Of a stretch of 64,000 nt of DNA, positions 46,063 to 55,732 are shown piece after piece (the first letter of the stretch is position 1; each line of letters begins with the position of its first letter). Below the pieces are notes generated by a model, which saw nothing but the letters and a program-made list of their open reading frames with translations, made no database searches and was not told where the DNA came from. The position numbers were made by a program, and so were the translations under genes. The DNA comes from Legionella lytica (lineage in GTDB: Bacteria > Pseudomonadota > Gammaproteobacteria > Legionellales > Legionellaceae), in assembly GCF_023921225.1 (NCBI RefSeq), contig NZ_CP071528.1:248001-312000 (forward strand), given 5' to 3'.

Positions 46063-46375
46063 TTTTTTCCTTTTATAGCATGAAGGAGCATTTTACTTTT
46101 TAATTTTCAAATTTCAAGCAGCATTCAATTTTTACGCCGCAAAACCAATTACCCAGTTAGCCCAACGAAAAACTTCGGTTATAAATTGCTAGTTGCTTAA
46201 ATATCAAAATCAGCGAGCTTTATTGATTTGGTAGGATCATTCGATAATTTAATTTCAGCTTTAAATAACATGGTAATTTCAAATTTTCCACGAGAACGTA
46301 ATATTTTTAAAAACGCACCTGATCAATTTCGTTCAATTAACTTCGTATAAAACTATATTTTTTATAGCTTCGGAG
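46063..46375. other. Intergenic, nothing recognised
   Basis: Between hipA and the small membrane gene, AT-rich. No frame or hairpin of note. Confidence 0.45.
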
Positions 46376-47680
46376 TTATAAATCAATAGAAGAAATATAA
46401 TGACTCTGTTCTGTTAAGTGCTCACTTCGTTCTAATATTATTTCGGCATACTTATTGAGAAAAATTGTCTCTTTTTCATTCGCCTTCACTAAGTTTATTT
46501 GCTTATGCAATGAGCCTTTTATTTTCCCGATCAAATATTTTAAGCGCCTAGCTACTAAAGCTCTGTTTAATCCGCAAGTATCCGCAAAGTCAGCCAATTG
46601 ATAAGCATTTATACCATTTTCATCAAATTCATCACCTAACGCCATGGCCAATTCATGCTGAAACTCAGGATACATTTTTATGTTTACTAAATCATAAAAT
46701 GGCGCTAGAGAAATCCCTTGGGGGCTTACAAAAAAACTAATATTTTTTCCATGAGCATCACAGTTATAAATTAATATATTAAAGAGTACCCAATCCAAGA
46801 TTTGCAATTTAGTTTTTGCAGGATTTATACATTCATTAGCAAAAGCATATAATTTGGGCAGACTTACCCCATCTCTTATATGCGCAACATCCCTACCATT
46901 TCCAAAGTTTTGTTCATATTTATACTCGGGCGGTAAATTCAGTGCCTGACACCCATCAATGATATGACTTCTTCTAACCATCCCTTTAGAATCAAATTTC
47001 CTATCGAAGCGTTTCACTAATAATGCTGGATGTGGGCCAAATCGCTTCAATTGGACATCCGCGACATTTAACCCACAGTCTTTTGCTAATAACATGCTGA
47101 AATATTCATTCAATACCAAATTAGAATGCCTATGTTTTTCGAACTTAAGAAGATGGGTCGAACATAAAATTCCATCCCCAAATCCCAACTCCCCTTTTTC
47201 ATTTAACACAATATTAATTTTATCTTGTACACCTGCCACCGACAGTCGTGGCTTACCATCCCAAATTATTAGGCCATAAGTGTCGCGATTATTTAATCTC
47301 TGCTCTAATTCCTTATCACTAAGTAACCTAAATGTTTTATCTGTAGGCAGAGACTGATTAGAACTCAAAATTATTAAAGAACCCGGAGTATCCAAACCCA
47401 ATTCCCGAACCAGGGAAAATATATTATTTTTGCTTAAATGATAATTCGCGATTAATTCTTCGAGAGCCTTTCCTTCGGGCAATAGATTTTTCAAAAAGCG
47501 CACTACATTTAATGAAGGAATTTGATCTATTAAAGGCAAATGAGGGGAAACTGCATACCCTACTTGGAGCCAATCCGGAGAATATGTCCAATATAATTGC
47601 TCATTAATAACATTGATTTGAGCTATTAATTGTGTTCCCAAATAAACATCTAAAGCCGGATTATCTCCACTCGTTTTCAT
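46376..47680 (-). CDS. hipA: HipA-type toxin kinase
   Basis: 434 residues, the usual HipA length. It has the N-terminal couple_hipA domain (FLKNLLPEGKALEEL), the G-loop and autophosphorylated Ser in LSVAGVQDK (Ser147), catalytic NCDAHGKN (Asp308, Asn313) and the metal Asp in LAPFYDLVN (Asp330). HipA phosphorylates a cytosolic target, classically glutamyl-tRNA synthetase, and halts growth. It overlaps the hipB 3' end by 20 bases, so translation is coupled and the antitoxin made first. Complete and probably active. Confidence 0.93.
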   Translation of the reverse strand: MKTSGDNPALDVYLGTQLIAQINVINEQLYWTYSPDWLQVGYAVSPHLPLIDQIPSLNVVRFLKNLLPEGKALEELIANYHLSKNNIFSLVRELGLDTPGSLIILSSNQSLPTDKTFRLLSDKELEQRLNNRDTYGLIIWDGKPRLSVAGVQDKINIVLNEKGELGFGDGILCSTHLLKFEKHRHSNLVLNEYFSMLLAKDCGLNVADVQLKRFGPHPALLVKRFDRKFDSKGMVRRSHIIDGCQALNLPPEYKYEQNFGNGRDVAHIRDGVSLPKLYAFANECINPAKTKLQILDWVLFNILIYNCDAHGKNISFFVSPQGISLAPFYDLVNIKMYPEFQHELAMALGDEFDENGINAYQLADFADTCGLNRALVARRLKYLIGKIKGSLHKQINLVKANEKETIFLNKYAEIILERSEHLTEQSHYISSIDL

Positions 47681-47936
47681 CTATTTTATCCCAGGGCTTT
47701 GCATAAAGGTTTATTCCTAAACTGGCACAGATTTGTAGGACACTCCCTAATTGGCAGGTAGCTTTTCCATGCTCAATTTTCATCAAGGTATGTTTAGCAA
47801 CTCCACATAAGGCAGCAGCGTCCTCTAATCGGAGCGCACTTTGTGTGCGTCGCGCTTTAATTAACTTACCAATTAACTCCGCTGTTAATGGTTCGTCAAA
47901 ATCAGGATTTTCGATTCTTTTAATTTGTTTGGCCAT
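47661..47936 (-). CDS. hipB: HipB-type antitoxin/repressor
   Basis: 91 residues with an XRE helix-turn-helix at about 22-80 (LIKARRTQSALRLEDAAALC, GVAKHTLMKIEHGKATCQLG). It neutralises HipA and represses the operon. Two perfect palindromes upstream (47989-48058) are the expected operators. Start ATG 47936. Compared with E. coli HipB it carries a longer N-terminal arm (KQIKRIENPDFDEPLTAE). Confidence 0.92.
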   Translation of the reverse strand: MAKQIKRIENPDFDEPLTAELIGKLIKARRTQSALRLEDAAALCGVAKHTLMKIEHGKATCQLGSVLQICASLGINLYAKPWDKIDENEWR

Positions 47937-47988
47937 ATAATCCTACGATACTAGTCTTAATGTAGTTCTATTATTAAATTATCCATAT

Positions 47989-48058
47989 AATCCTATTATA
48001 GTAGGATTAAATTATTTATTCATCAGTTTTTTTGAATAAATCCTGCTTTAATAGGATT
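47989..48058 (-). promoter_or_regulatory. hipBA operators (two palindromes)
   Basis: AATCCTATTATAGTAGGATT (47989-48008) and AATCCTGCTTTAATAGGATT (48039-48058): both AATCCT-N8-AGGATT, centres 50 bases apart (about five helical turns). A half-site AATCCT also lies at 47939-47944 next to the hipB start. E. coli HipB binds TATCC-N8-GGATA, a related form. Confidence 0.8.
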
Positions 48059-48639
48059 TATTCAAAGGAAAAAATAGCAAATAAATGGGCGTGTTGTTTA
48101 CATTTTTTATAGGTCTGAATCTCTGAAAAAAATAATTTTTTAGCTTAAAAAAATAATAAGGATTACTTCCGGCATTTTCGAACAAGGTTTTTAGGCTTAC
48201 AGATAACAACTTAAGTAAGTAATTAATGAATTTATAGGGGCAAAGGTTTCTAATTCCGATTATGCTTAGGCGGAACTATTCCATTCAATTTAACGGCAAG
48301 ACTTTTTTAATTTCATCTCAATAATTCCGCCTCTATGCTGAAAACAACCGTCGCTTCGCTTCAAAGCGTTCAAATTCACAGGAATACGCATTTGACGCGT
48401 TTCTGTAATTAAACCTTATAAGGAGCATCAAAATTTCCATTTTAGAATAGATTAATTTCCAAATGAACGCATTATCAATTCATCAAGTCGCTGATAGAAT
48501 GAGCAATATTAAGGCAATCTGCGTGGATTTATGAACTTCTTCAGCAACATATTTTAAGTGTTCCTTTATGATCTGCTTAAATTATGAAGTGGATAAGATA
48601 GTGATTACATCATAAAGCATACAACTTCAGAGAATACTA
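48059..48639. other. Intergenic with an inverted repeat
   Basis: No gene seen. AGGCGGAACTATT at 48268-48280 pairs with AATAATTCCGCCT at 48320-48332 (12 of 13), and GC-rich short inversions follow near 48350-48410. It may be debris of a mobile element. Confidence 0.4.
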
Positions 48640-49176
48640 ATGTCAAACAAAAGCTTAAAGGATCTAATTTTTGATACCTTTTTTGGTGCAACAGGTTCAG
48701 CTATATCTAAAAATCAATTTCAACATACGGTTATTAAACGTGATGTTAGAATGAGGATAAGTAATATGAGTAGATACAGACCAGCCCAGCGTGTTTTATT
48801 TATGCCTTTTGAATCAGATGATGATATTTTCACAAAAATAGCATCCATACCTTTAGCGCCATGTGCTTTTTCAGTTGAATCTTTGGCGAATGCTGGAGCA
48901 GCTTTGGGTTATGCTTTAATAGCGTTATTACACCTTGCTATTTTTGATCTGAATGGGGCAAAAAATGATTTTCTAAAATCAGGAGTATATCTATTGTCAT
49001 CGGTGCAAGCCTTAAATTGTGCTCTATTAAGTCCCATAATAAATGCTATTGATTTGGTTGTTAGTACCATACTCACTATGCGCGATGGATTTTCTGGCAG
49101 TGATGATTATGAGACTATTTCTGCTGAAGAATATGAGGATATAAATCGAAGTCAATCTAATTGGGTGTTCGCATAG
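48640..49176 (+). CDS. Effector-like membrane protein, 178 aa
   Basis: A polar N-terminus (1-75) is followed by two hydrophobic segments (about 80-107 ANAGAALGYALIALLHLAIF and 115-146) and an acidic tail ISAEEYEDINRSQSNWVFA. The glutamate-rich C-terminus matches the E-block type of Dot/Icm signals. No enzymatic motif. Orphan; ATG 48640 lacks a clear ribosome site. Confidence 0.6.
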   Translation: MSNKSLKDLIFDTFFGATGSAISKNQFQHTVIKRDVRMRISNMSRYRPAQRVLFMPFESDDDIFTKIASIPLAPCAFSVESLANAGAALGYALIALLHLAIFDLNGAKNDFLKSGVYLLSSVQALNCALLSPIINAIDLVVSTILTMRDGFSGSDDYETISAEEYEDINRSQSNWVFA

Positions 49177-49311
49177 GATTAGGGCTAATGTGGAATTACA
49201 AGCCATTCAATAGTCTATAAATTAACCATATTGGATTTTAAGAAAAAATTATCCAAAAAGAATCTACCGTATAAATGAGCATGGTGCAGGCTCTTGTAGC
49301 CTGCAACTTAA

Positions 49312-49860
49312 TTAAATATTAGGATTGTATGGCTTCTCTTCAATCTCTTCCATTTTTTCCTTGCCTTCAGTTTTCACATTATCCAATCTGCTTTTAAAGT
49401 CACCTGAGGCCGCAACATTGCTCTCTTTAACCGTTAAAGCATCCTTAATGCCAAGATACTCTTCAAGTACATTATTGATGCACGCTTTAAGCTTATTCCA
49501 TATACCAGGCGCAGCCATCACTGTTGATTGATGTTGATGAATAGCATTAACACTTGCTTCACAGAAATCATGGAACGCTTTATTATATTTTACAGCATGC
49601 ATTCCTCCTCCGATAAGCCCATGTACTGCATTTGTTTCATTATCAAACTTTTTTATCGCTGTTTTCAACGACGCTTTTAGGGCTTTAAGTGCATCCGCTA
49701 CTTCAGGCTCAAAAGCTACGCTGCTGCTCTGTTGAACCGCGGTAATTTCATTAACCAACTCTTCCACATATTGATAAAACTGTGGTTTACCTGCAACCTC
49801 GTTGGCAACCCCGTTAACAAAATTTTTAGCCTTCTTTTTCGCATCGGTAAAAAATCCCAT
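49312..49860 (-). CDS. Helical effector-like protein, 182 aa
   Basis: MGFFTDAKKKAKNFVNGVAN..., wholly helical, soluble, with an amphipathic start and a C-terminus TEGKEKMEEIEEKPYNPNI containing an E-block. This is the pattern of many small Legionella Dot/Icm substrates. Start ATG 49860 follows AGGGGGATAT. Function unknown. Confidence 0.6.
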   Translation of the reverse strand: MGFFTDAKKKAKNFVNGVANEVAGKPQFYQYVEELVNEITAVQQSSSVAFEPEVADALKALKASLKTAIKKFDNETNAVHGLIGGGMHAVKYNKAFHDFCEASVNAIHQHQSTVMAAPGIWNKLKACINNVLEEYLGIKDALTVKESNVAASGDFKSRLDNVKTEGKEKMEEIEEKPYNPNI

Positions 49861-50082
49861 AATATCCCCCTAAAAGGCAAGCTCGATTAAGACAAGATAA
49901 AACAATAATTATTCATTTAGATCATTTATTGTTAAGTATAGTATATAATTTTTTACTTAAGGCTTTATTAACTTCCTTTATTGACAAAGAAATATGTGTA
50001 CATAAAGTGATATGTTGCTGGGATAAGGCACCGTCAATTTAACTTTGAGCCAATCTATAGCGTAGTAATACATGATAATTAA

Positions 50083-50220
50083 TTAAAATAAAAACAAAAG
50101 AAAGTATATAGTTAAAAACCATAAAACAATACCGATTCCAATGCCTAGCCCAAACTTCAAAACTTTTTCTTGGTATGATAAGTTTTCTTTTCTAGTAGTA
50201 CTTATGCGTTTCTTAGTCAT
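50083..50220 (-). CDS. 45-aa single-span membrane protein
   Basis: ATG 50220: basic start MTKKRISTTRKENLSYQEK, then one span (FGLGIGIGIVLWFLTIYFLL) and stop. Strong positive-inside signal. No clear ribosome site, so moderate confidence. Confidence 0.45.
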   Translation of the reverse strand: MTKKRISTTRKENLSYQEKVLKFGLGIGIGIVLWFLTIYFLLFLF

Positions 50221-50369
50221 ATTGGATAGTATTTTTAGTCAAGTAAAAAGAATTTGCAGAACGGGAGTGATAATATACATTTATTGAGAAATATAAAAAA
50301 CTTGTTAAATAACCGACAATAATTCCATACAATACATACTTATGATTAGAACATTTTTTTGAGGCCAAT

Positions 50370-52481
50370 TTAACTCTCATTTTTTAATGGGGGGAATCCT
50401 TGCTTGAATACATAGTTAGTCTTTTTCTCTTTCAGCAGATGGTGGAGAAAAATTTGAAAATAATAGTCTTCTCCCCATGCTTCTGCATGAGGAGCATCTG
50501 GAAATAATAAAAAAATGTCTTCATTATCGATAAGTACTTCACGGATGAGCTTCATATTAATCATAAATAACTTGGAGCCAAGTTCCCCGCTATTTTTGGG
50601 ACGCCCGTTCATCGTAGCAACACTGATGCAACCTTTTGGGCCAAGCTCAGTTTGTAAAAAATTAAAAGCGTCATCCCAGGTATTTCCGTTAATAGAGCTG
50701 GGGTTCCATGATAATTTTTTGATGTTGTCATCCAGCATAACGAATTCATCAAGCTTGAAATGATGAGCAAAAAGGAATAGTGCAATACGCCGTGCGGTAA
50801 TACTTCCCAATGACTCATAGTGTCCATAGTACTTGCTATCGAGGCGTTTAATAACCAGCAAATGAAGGTATGGGGATACATAAGGTTTTAATTCTTCAGA
50901 TTCGCTCTCAGTACAAATTAATACACAGCCTCCCTTGTTTTGGGGAAGAGGAATCAGCGCATTGGTTTTTCTGCCAGCACAAATAAATGTCCACTGTACA
51001 ACCTCGGGCGTGGTTTGGTTTAACGTGATAAAAGACGCCTCAAGCGTCTTAATGTTGAGATCAATAGTTGTAATATTATGGGAAAAGAACATCGAGGGAA
51101 GGTTACTGACTTGCGTAAAAGAACACTCGGTGACAAGACGAGGAGGTATTGTAGATGAATACAAAGGTTGAGGCAGGCGAGGAAGTGGGCCTGCTATATA
51201 TTTTGAATGAATACCGCCTTTTATTTGGCTTTCTGCGTGTACATTAGCCCGGCTTTGGTACTCTTTAATTTTTTCTTGGTTATTGTTGGCTGTATAGCCT
51301 TCAATAATCGCCTCGACTGACGCATGGTGTTGAGTGTAGTATTTCTCTACTTTTTTGTGGTTATTTGCAACAGCGTATCCACATGCAATTTCATTTACCG
51401 AAGCATTATAACGAGTACGGTATTCCTCGACCTTCTCGTGGTTATCTAGGCGAGCATACGAGAGGGCAATATGATTTACAGAGATGTTATGCTGGATGCG
51501 GTATTCTTCGACCTTATCGTAATTTTTTGCTTTAATATATCCTAGGATAATAGAGCTTAATAATGCCCCATGCTGGCTGCGGTACTCCTCGACTTTTTCG
51601 TGATTGCCGTCTAGGGCATACCAACTAGCTATGTCATGCTCTGAAATATTGTGCGCAACGCGGTATTCTTCGACCTTATCGTAATTTTTTGCTTTAATAT
51701 ATCCTCGGATAATAAAGCTTAGAGATGCCCCATACTGGCTGCGGTACTCCTCGACTTTTTCGTCATTGCCGACCATAGCATACCCACTAGCTATCTCATG
51801 CTCTGAAATATTGTGCACAGCGCGGTATTCTTCAACTTTATCATAATTTTTTGCTGTAATATATCCTCGGAGAATAAAGCTTAGAGATGCCCCATGCTGG
51901 CTGCGGTACTCCTCGACTTTTTCGTGATTGCCGACCATAGCATACCCCATAGCTATGTCATGCTCTGAAATATTGTGCGCAGCGCGGTATTCTTCGACCT
52001 TATCGTAATTTTTTGCTTTAATATATCCTCGGAGAATAAAGCTTAGAGATGCCCCATACTGGCTGCGGTACTCCTCGACTTTTTCGTGATTGCCGACCAT
52101 AGCATACCCCATAGCTATGCCATGCTCTGAAATATTGTGTGCAGCGCGGTATTCTTCAACCTTATCGTAATTTTTTGCTTTAATGTATCCTTGGATAATG
52201 AAGTTGGGAGATGCCCCATACTGGCTGCGGTACTCCTCAGCTTTTTCGTGATTACCAGCCTCAGCATACCAAAAGGCTATTTTATTCACTGAAACATTGT
52301 GCACAGCTCGGTATTCATCAACTTTTTTGTGATTATTTGCTGTAAAATATAGTCTTGCAATCCCAACGGCCGAGATTACATTTTCCTCGCGATATTTTTC
52401 GACTTCTGCATGCTCGTTTCCGTTAATAAGGTTATAGACCTTATGTTGAATTGGTGTGAAAGGTACCTCATTTGAAATCAT
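50370..52481 (-). CDS. 27-aa-repeat protein with GREB1-like glycosyltransferase domain, 703 aa
   Basis: Residues about 26-415 are fifteen repeats of exactly 27 aa around KVEEYRxxxxxSxxxIxxGY, alternating two types (HEKVEEYRSQYGASLSFI.. and YDKVEEYRAAHNISEHDI..). They predict a helical solenoid like TPR/Sel1/PPR. The C-terminal domain (about 480-703) has a nucleotide-sugar-transferase look: ALIPLPQNKGGCVLI, GSITARRIALFLFAHHF, EFVMLDDNIKKL (DDN at 584-586) and AEAWGEDYYFQIFLHHL. This DDN and WGED set resembles GREB1/TET-JBP-associated glycosyltransferases. The repeats probably bind a host protein and the domain may glycosylate it. No signal peptide; Dot/Icm export is inferred. Confidence 0.65.
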   Translation of the reverse strand: MISNEVPFTPIQHKVYNLINGNEHAEVEKYREENVISAVGIARLYFTANNHKKVDEYRAVHNVSVNKIAFWYAEAGNHEKAEEYRSQYGASPNFIIQGYIKAKNYDKVEEYRAAHNISEHGIAMGYAMVGNHEKVEEYRSQYGASLSFILRGYIKAKNYDKVEEYRAAHNISEHDIAMGYAMVGNHEKVEEYRSQHGASLSFILRGYITAKNYDKVEEYRAVHNISEHEIASGYAMVGNDEKVEEYRSQYGASLSFIIRGYIKAKNYDKVEEYRVAHNISEHDIASWYALDGNHEKVEEYRSQHGALLSSIILGYIKAKNYDKVEEYRIQHNISVNHIALSYARLDNHEKVEEYRTRYNASVNEIACGYAVANNHKKVEKYYTQHHASVEAIIEGYTANNNQEKIKEYQSRANVHAESQIKGGIHSKYIAGPLPRLPQPLYSSTIPPRLVTECSFTQVSNLPSMFFSHNITTIDLNIKTLEASFITLNQTTPEVVQWTFICAGRKTNALIPLPQNKGGCVLICTESESEELKPYVSPYLHLLVIKRLDSKYYGHYESLGSITARRIALFLFAHHFKLDEFVMLDDNIKKLSWNPSSINGNTWDDAFNFLQTELGPKGCISVATMNGRPKNSGELGSKLFMINMKLIREVLIDNEDIFLLFPDAPHAEAWGEDYYFQIFLHHLLKEKKTNYVFKQGFPPLKNES

Positions 52482-52812
52482 TTAATTCTCACATCGATGA
52501 TAAAAGCGCACATTGTAACCATTTTTGAGCCATTTGTACAATATTTGACCATCGCCCTCTCAAGTTGAAAAATCCTTTTTTTTGCCTATATGCAACATTA
52601 GCGTTAGGGGTAAGTCCCATGATAATAGATTTAATGGATTTACAGCACCAATGCAATGAACCATCGTACCTCACTGAGTTATTAAACACCCACCATGAGA
52701 GACTCCTGAGTAGTGGAGCAAGCTATTGAGGTTATGCTTAGTGAGGGATGCAGTGAATTTATAAGTTGAGGCCCAGGGGGTAGACAGCGGCTACATTCCC
52801 TGGGTTTAAGAG
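52482..52812. other. Intergenic, nothing firm
   Basis: Open frames exist on both strands (for example a 36-codon plus-strand frame from 52619), but none has a ribosome site or recognisable family. Possibly degraded coding sequence. Confidence 0.4.
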
Positions 52813-54966
52813 CTAAGCGCGAACGAGGCCATAACGATTTGGCTGGAGACAGCTTAGATCCAAATCAGAAATGGTTACGCCCTGGGAAAATAATCTATGG
52901 CGCTTTTCTGATTTATTTTGTTCTGATGTCATGTGTTCCACCAAAAGTTCCTGAGGTAATTTAGCATAGTACTGATGTAATCGTCGCAAGACAGTATTGG
53001 CTAAATTGATGCTCATATAGGAACCGTTGCCCTGCAAGTAGGGTTCAGGAGCTACAGAACGCTCCGTTAACGTACTGAGGCGGCGTTTAAGAAACTTTAT
53101 TCCTGATTTACATTCGCTAGGATTATCACCCCAAATCATCTTGTTTAAAGCCGGCTCATACGCACTTATGATATCGGCGGCAACGTCACTCGCTTGAAAA
53201 AGGCGCATGAGTTGTATTTGCGTTGGTAACTCGGCATGAGCCGACTCTTTCACGAATCGAGTCATGGCTTTTAATAATAAGAAGCGTTCCGCTGATGTGA
53301 GCTCAATTCCTGCGGGCGCCAACAGATATTCAGTCTTGTCAGAAAGGTCATGCTTATCCAATAAAGCAGCGAATTGTTCTCTAAGGGTCAATGGCCTATA
53401 GGTCTTCAATTGCTCCAGCTCGCTAAGAGCAAGGCTTAGAAGTTCTACATCAATGACATTATGGGTATTGTCTTCCTCCGAGACTCCTTTGATCACAGTA
53501 TAATGTCCAGCTTGTTGAGGATTGGGACTGTCTTTGTATTTCACACCCTTGATACCTGGCTTATCAGAACTAAAAAATAGATCTTTTGCTTTAAGTTGTT
53601 GATGTTGGCTAGGGTCGGCTAATTTTGCTTTTTTCGCCTGCGCCTTACCATCAATCGCATCAAATAATATTTTATCCCCTCCGGACTTAGAGCACTTGTT
53701 GCCGGCTTCATCATGAGTCGTTGCAGGTGCAACATAAACTGCAACATGCTTATTGTCTGGGATTTTGATATTAGCAGCTGCTGATTGGTACTCGTTTGCT
53801 GTTTTTTCAAGGGCGGTGCGTAAACGGCCAAGTACTTTTTTATCTAAATGATGTTTTTCAAAAAAAGTGCTGACTGCATTAATGATTTCCTCAGAGTGTT
53901 TACTCAGAGAGAGACCTGTGTTTTTTAGTGATTCACTAGCATGCAGCACATGATTAATGATGACTTCTTCGAGGCTAGTGTAGGTATTGTTGGTAATCAC
54001 GCTACAGCCAGGTAGCTGAGCTGCAGCTTCTCGTACGATACGGCCCCCGTTTGAATGCCCAAGCAAGACTAAATCTTCGGATTTAACCCCCTTTTTTTCT
54101 AATAAAAAGCGTGCTGCTGCTAAAATTGTGTTCACGGGATCTGCAAAGGAACTTGGCTTTTGTACCAGGTAATCGACCACAAGAAAATTGTACTGATTAC
54201 GGACAGCTAACTCTTGAGCAATGGGTAACATATCGGTGTACGCGGCTCCTGCGCCACCAACAACAATAAGCCATTGATTTGTAACAACCGGATTACGATA
54301 TTCAATAGCCTGCACGATTGTTTTCTCGTCTACCCGTAACTGATAATTATGGGTGTCATTAGGTGCAAAGAGTAACGTTTTTTTTAGCGTATCGGCAATA
54401 TCTACGTCTTTTTGTGCCACATGACTCACTATTCCCAGACAAAGACGGGTAATTATTTTATCAATAAAACCCGGCTTCACTGCGCGCTCCTTAGTCTGTG
54501 CTTGGTGGAGCGGCGGTTTCGATAGTTCAATAGGTGAAAGACTACGTCGGTAAATATGCCCAGCGGTAAAGTTCATTGCGAGAATTAAGTCATAAATTAC
54601 TACTAATTTTTTTTTAGTTTCGTTTAGCGCATCCTCAAAAAGATAATTATTGCTTTGGCGCTCATTAATGATTTGTTCAATCAAGGTGCGATTTTTGTCG
54701 ATTAATTGATAGTAGCTAAAGAGTAATTTCCATGCCTCATATTTTTGAGATTCACTGATTTTATTATTTGACTCATTCAACTGTTTTTGTATGGAGCAAA
54801 TCGTATTCTTGATGGCATAGGTTGAGAAACTCAGCTCATCAGCAAGCTCGCGAAGCTGCATGGTTTGGGGACTGGCTGTTGCAAAACAAGAAGAAGCTTG
54901 TTGGCTTATAGAGCTAATTTCATGTCGCAATTTAGTTAATTCATTTTCAAAAGGGGTGGCAGACAT
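52813..54966 (-). CDS. SidB/SdbA-family lipase-like effector, 717 aa
   Basis: A helical N-terminal part (1-200) precedes an alpha/beta-hydrolase domain: QWLIVVGGAGAAYTDMLPIA (oxyanion region), YNFLVVDYLVQ and the nucleophile elbow VLLGHSNGGRIV (Ser305). A candidate acid and His lie in APATTHDEAGNK and QQAGHYTV. The C-terminal 250 residues are helical. The architecture fits the SidB/SdbA-C group of Dot/Icm substrates, predicted lipases or esterases acting in the host. No signal peptide. ATG 54966. Single gene. Confidence 0.65.
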   Translation of the reverse strand: MSATPFENELTKLRHEISSISQQASSCFATASPQTMQLRELADELSFSTYAIKNTICSIQKQLNESNNKISESQKYEAWKLLFSYYQLIDKNRTLIEQIINERQSNNYLFEDALNETKKKLVVIYDLILAMNFTAGHIYRRSLSPIELSKPPLHQAQTKERAVKPGFIDKIITRLCLGIVSHVAQKDVDIADTLKKTLLFAPNDTHNYQLRVDEKTIVQAIEYRNPVVTNQWLIVVGGAGAAYTDMLPIAQELAVRNQYNFLVVDYLVQKPSSFADPVNTILAAARFLLEKKGVKSEDLVLLGHSNGGRIVREAAAQLPGCSVITNNTYTSLEEVIINHVLHASESLKNTGLSLSKHSEEIINAVSTFFEKHHLDKKVLGRLRTALEKTANEYQSAAANIKIPDNKHVAVYVAPATTHDEAGNKCSKSGGDKILFDAIDGKAQAKKAKLADPSQHQQLKAKDLFFSSDKPGIKGVKYKDSPNPQQAGHYTVIKGVSEEDNTHNVIDVELLSLALSELEQLKTYRPLTLREQFAALLDKHDLSDKTEYLLAPAGIELTSAERFLLLKAMTRFVKESAHAELPTQIQLMRLFQASDVAADIISAYEPALNKMIWGDNPSECKSGIKFLKRRLSTLTERSVAPEPYLQGNGSYMSINLANTVLRRLHQYYAKLPQELLVEHMTSEQNKSEKRHRLFSQGVTISDLDLSCLQPNRYGLVRA

Positions 54967-55329
54967 CGGTATTACTCATCAACGATCTTTTAAATAGGGC
55001 TTAATTAGATGAAATCTAAAACATTAAGCGGATAAATATTCCTTATCGTCTTATCTCACCAGGTGTAAGTTACCATTCCTAATGAGTTTTCCTTTGTACA
55101 GTTACAATAATATCAAAACAATTTTTGCCGTAAAGAGGCTACAAAAGTTAATTTATTCATCAAATAGAATTTAATTCATTTGATTATATCATTTTTAATA
55201 AATTTGGAGGTTTTAAAACCCTAACATATTTAAATTATTAGGAAATTGCACGGGGTTATATATAGTGCATCTGGTAGAAACATTCGCATCATTTTTTGTT
55301 TGCTAATCCATTAAATAAAGAAAGCTCTC
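54967..55329. other. Intergenic, nothing recognised
   Basis: AT-rich upstream region of the lipase-like gene. No gene or repeat noted. Confidence 0.45.
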
Positions 55330-55497
55330 TCAACGCCCTATGTGATGTAAAAGCTCATTTCGAAGCGTAGTATCTTCTATTTTTCTTTTAGATTTATTCG
55401 CAACTAAATAAATTTCATTCTTATCTGTAAGAATCAACCAATTGCTATTATAGTGAGCAACACAACTTTTAACTGCTTTACCATTTAAGGCAGTCAT
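55330..55497 (-). CDS. Possible 55-aa protein
   Basis: ATG 55497: MTALNGKAVKSCVAHYNSNW, then LILTDKNEIYLVANKS and a basic end. Small alpha/beta pattern, no family recognised. No strong ribosome site. Confidence 0.35.
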   Translation of the reverse strand: MTALNGKAVKSCVAHYNSNWLILTDKNEIYLVANKSKRKIEDTTLRNELLHHIGR

Positions 55498-55559
55498 TTT
55501 GTAGGAACTTTATTATTCATCCCACTTCCCCAGGCTAGAACACGCTTATCGAGGGAACA

Positions 55560-55690
55560 CTTGGATTGGTTATCAAGGACAGATTGCCGGAAGATCACGT
55601 TCCAATAGATGGTAAGACCTTAAAAAGAAGTAGCCTATCGAGACTTTTAAAACTTACTAACGGGATCTCACAAAATGAATCACTGCGATA
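55560..55690 (+). pseudogene. ISAs1-type transposase scraps
   Basis: The plus strand encodes LPEDHVPIDGKTLKRS, the IDGKT(L/V)RRS motif of ISAs1-family transposases, then KLTNGISQNESLR, which resembles the NGIPSHDT motif that normally comes first. The order is reversed, so this is rearranged debris. Weak. Confidence 0.4.
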
Positions 55691-55732
55691 AGATTTCGAT
55701 GCTATTTCCGCTTTCATTACTAAGAGCCCACC

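Noticed and set aside
50900..52400. Tandem DNA repeats as a non-coding satellite
   Set aside because: They keep an exact 27-codon frame in a long ORF.
52489..52689. 66-codon complement frame as a gene
   Set aside because: No start signal or recognisable domain; competing frames on the other strand are equally open.
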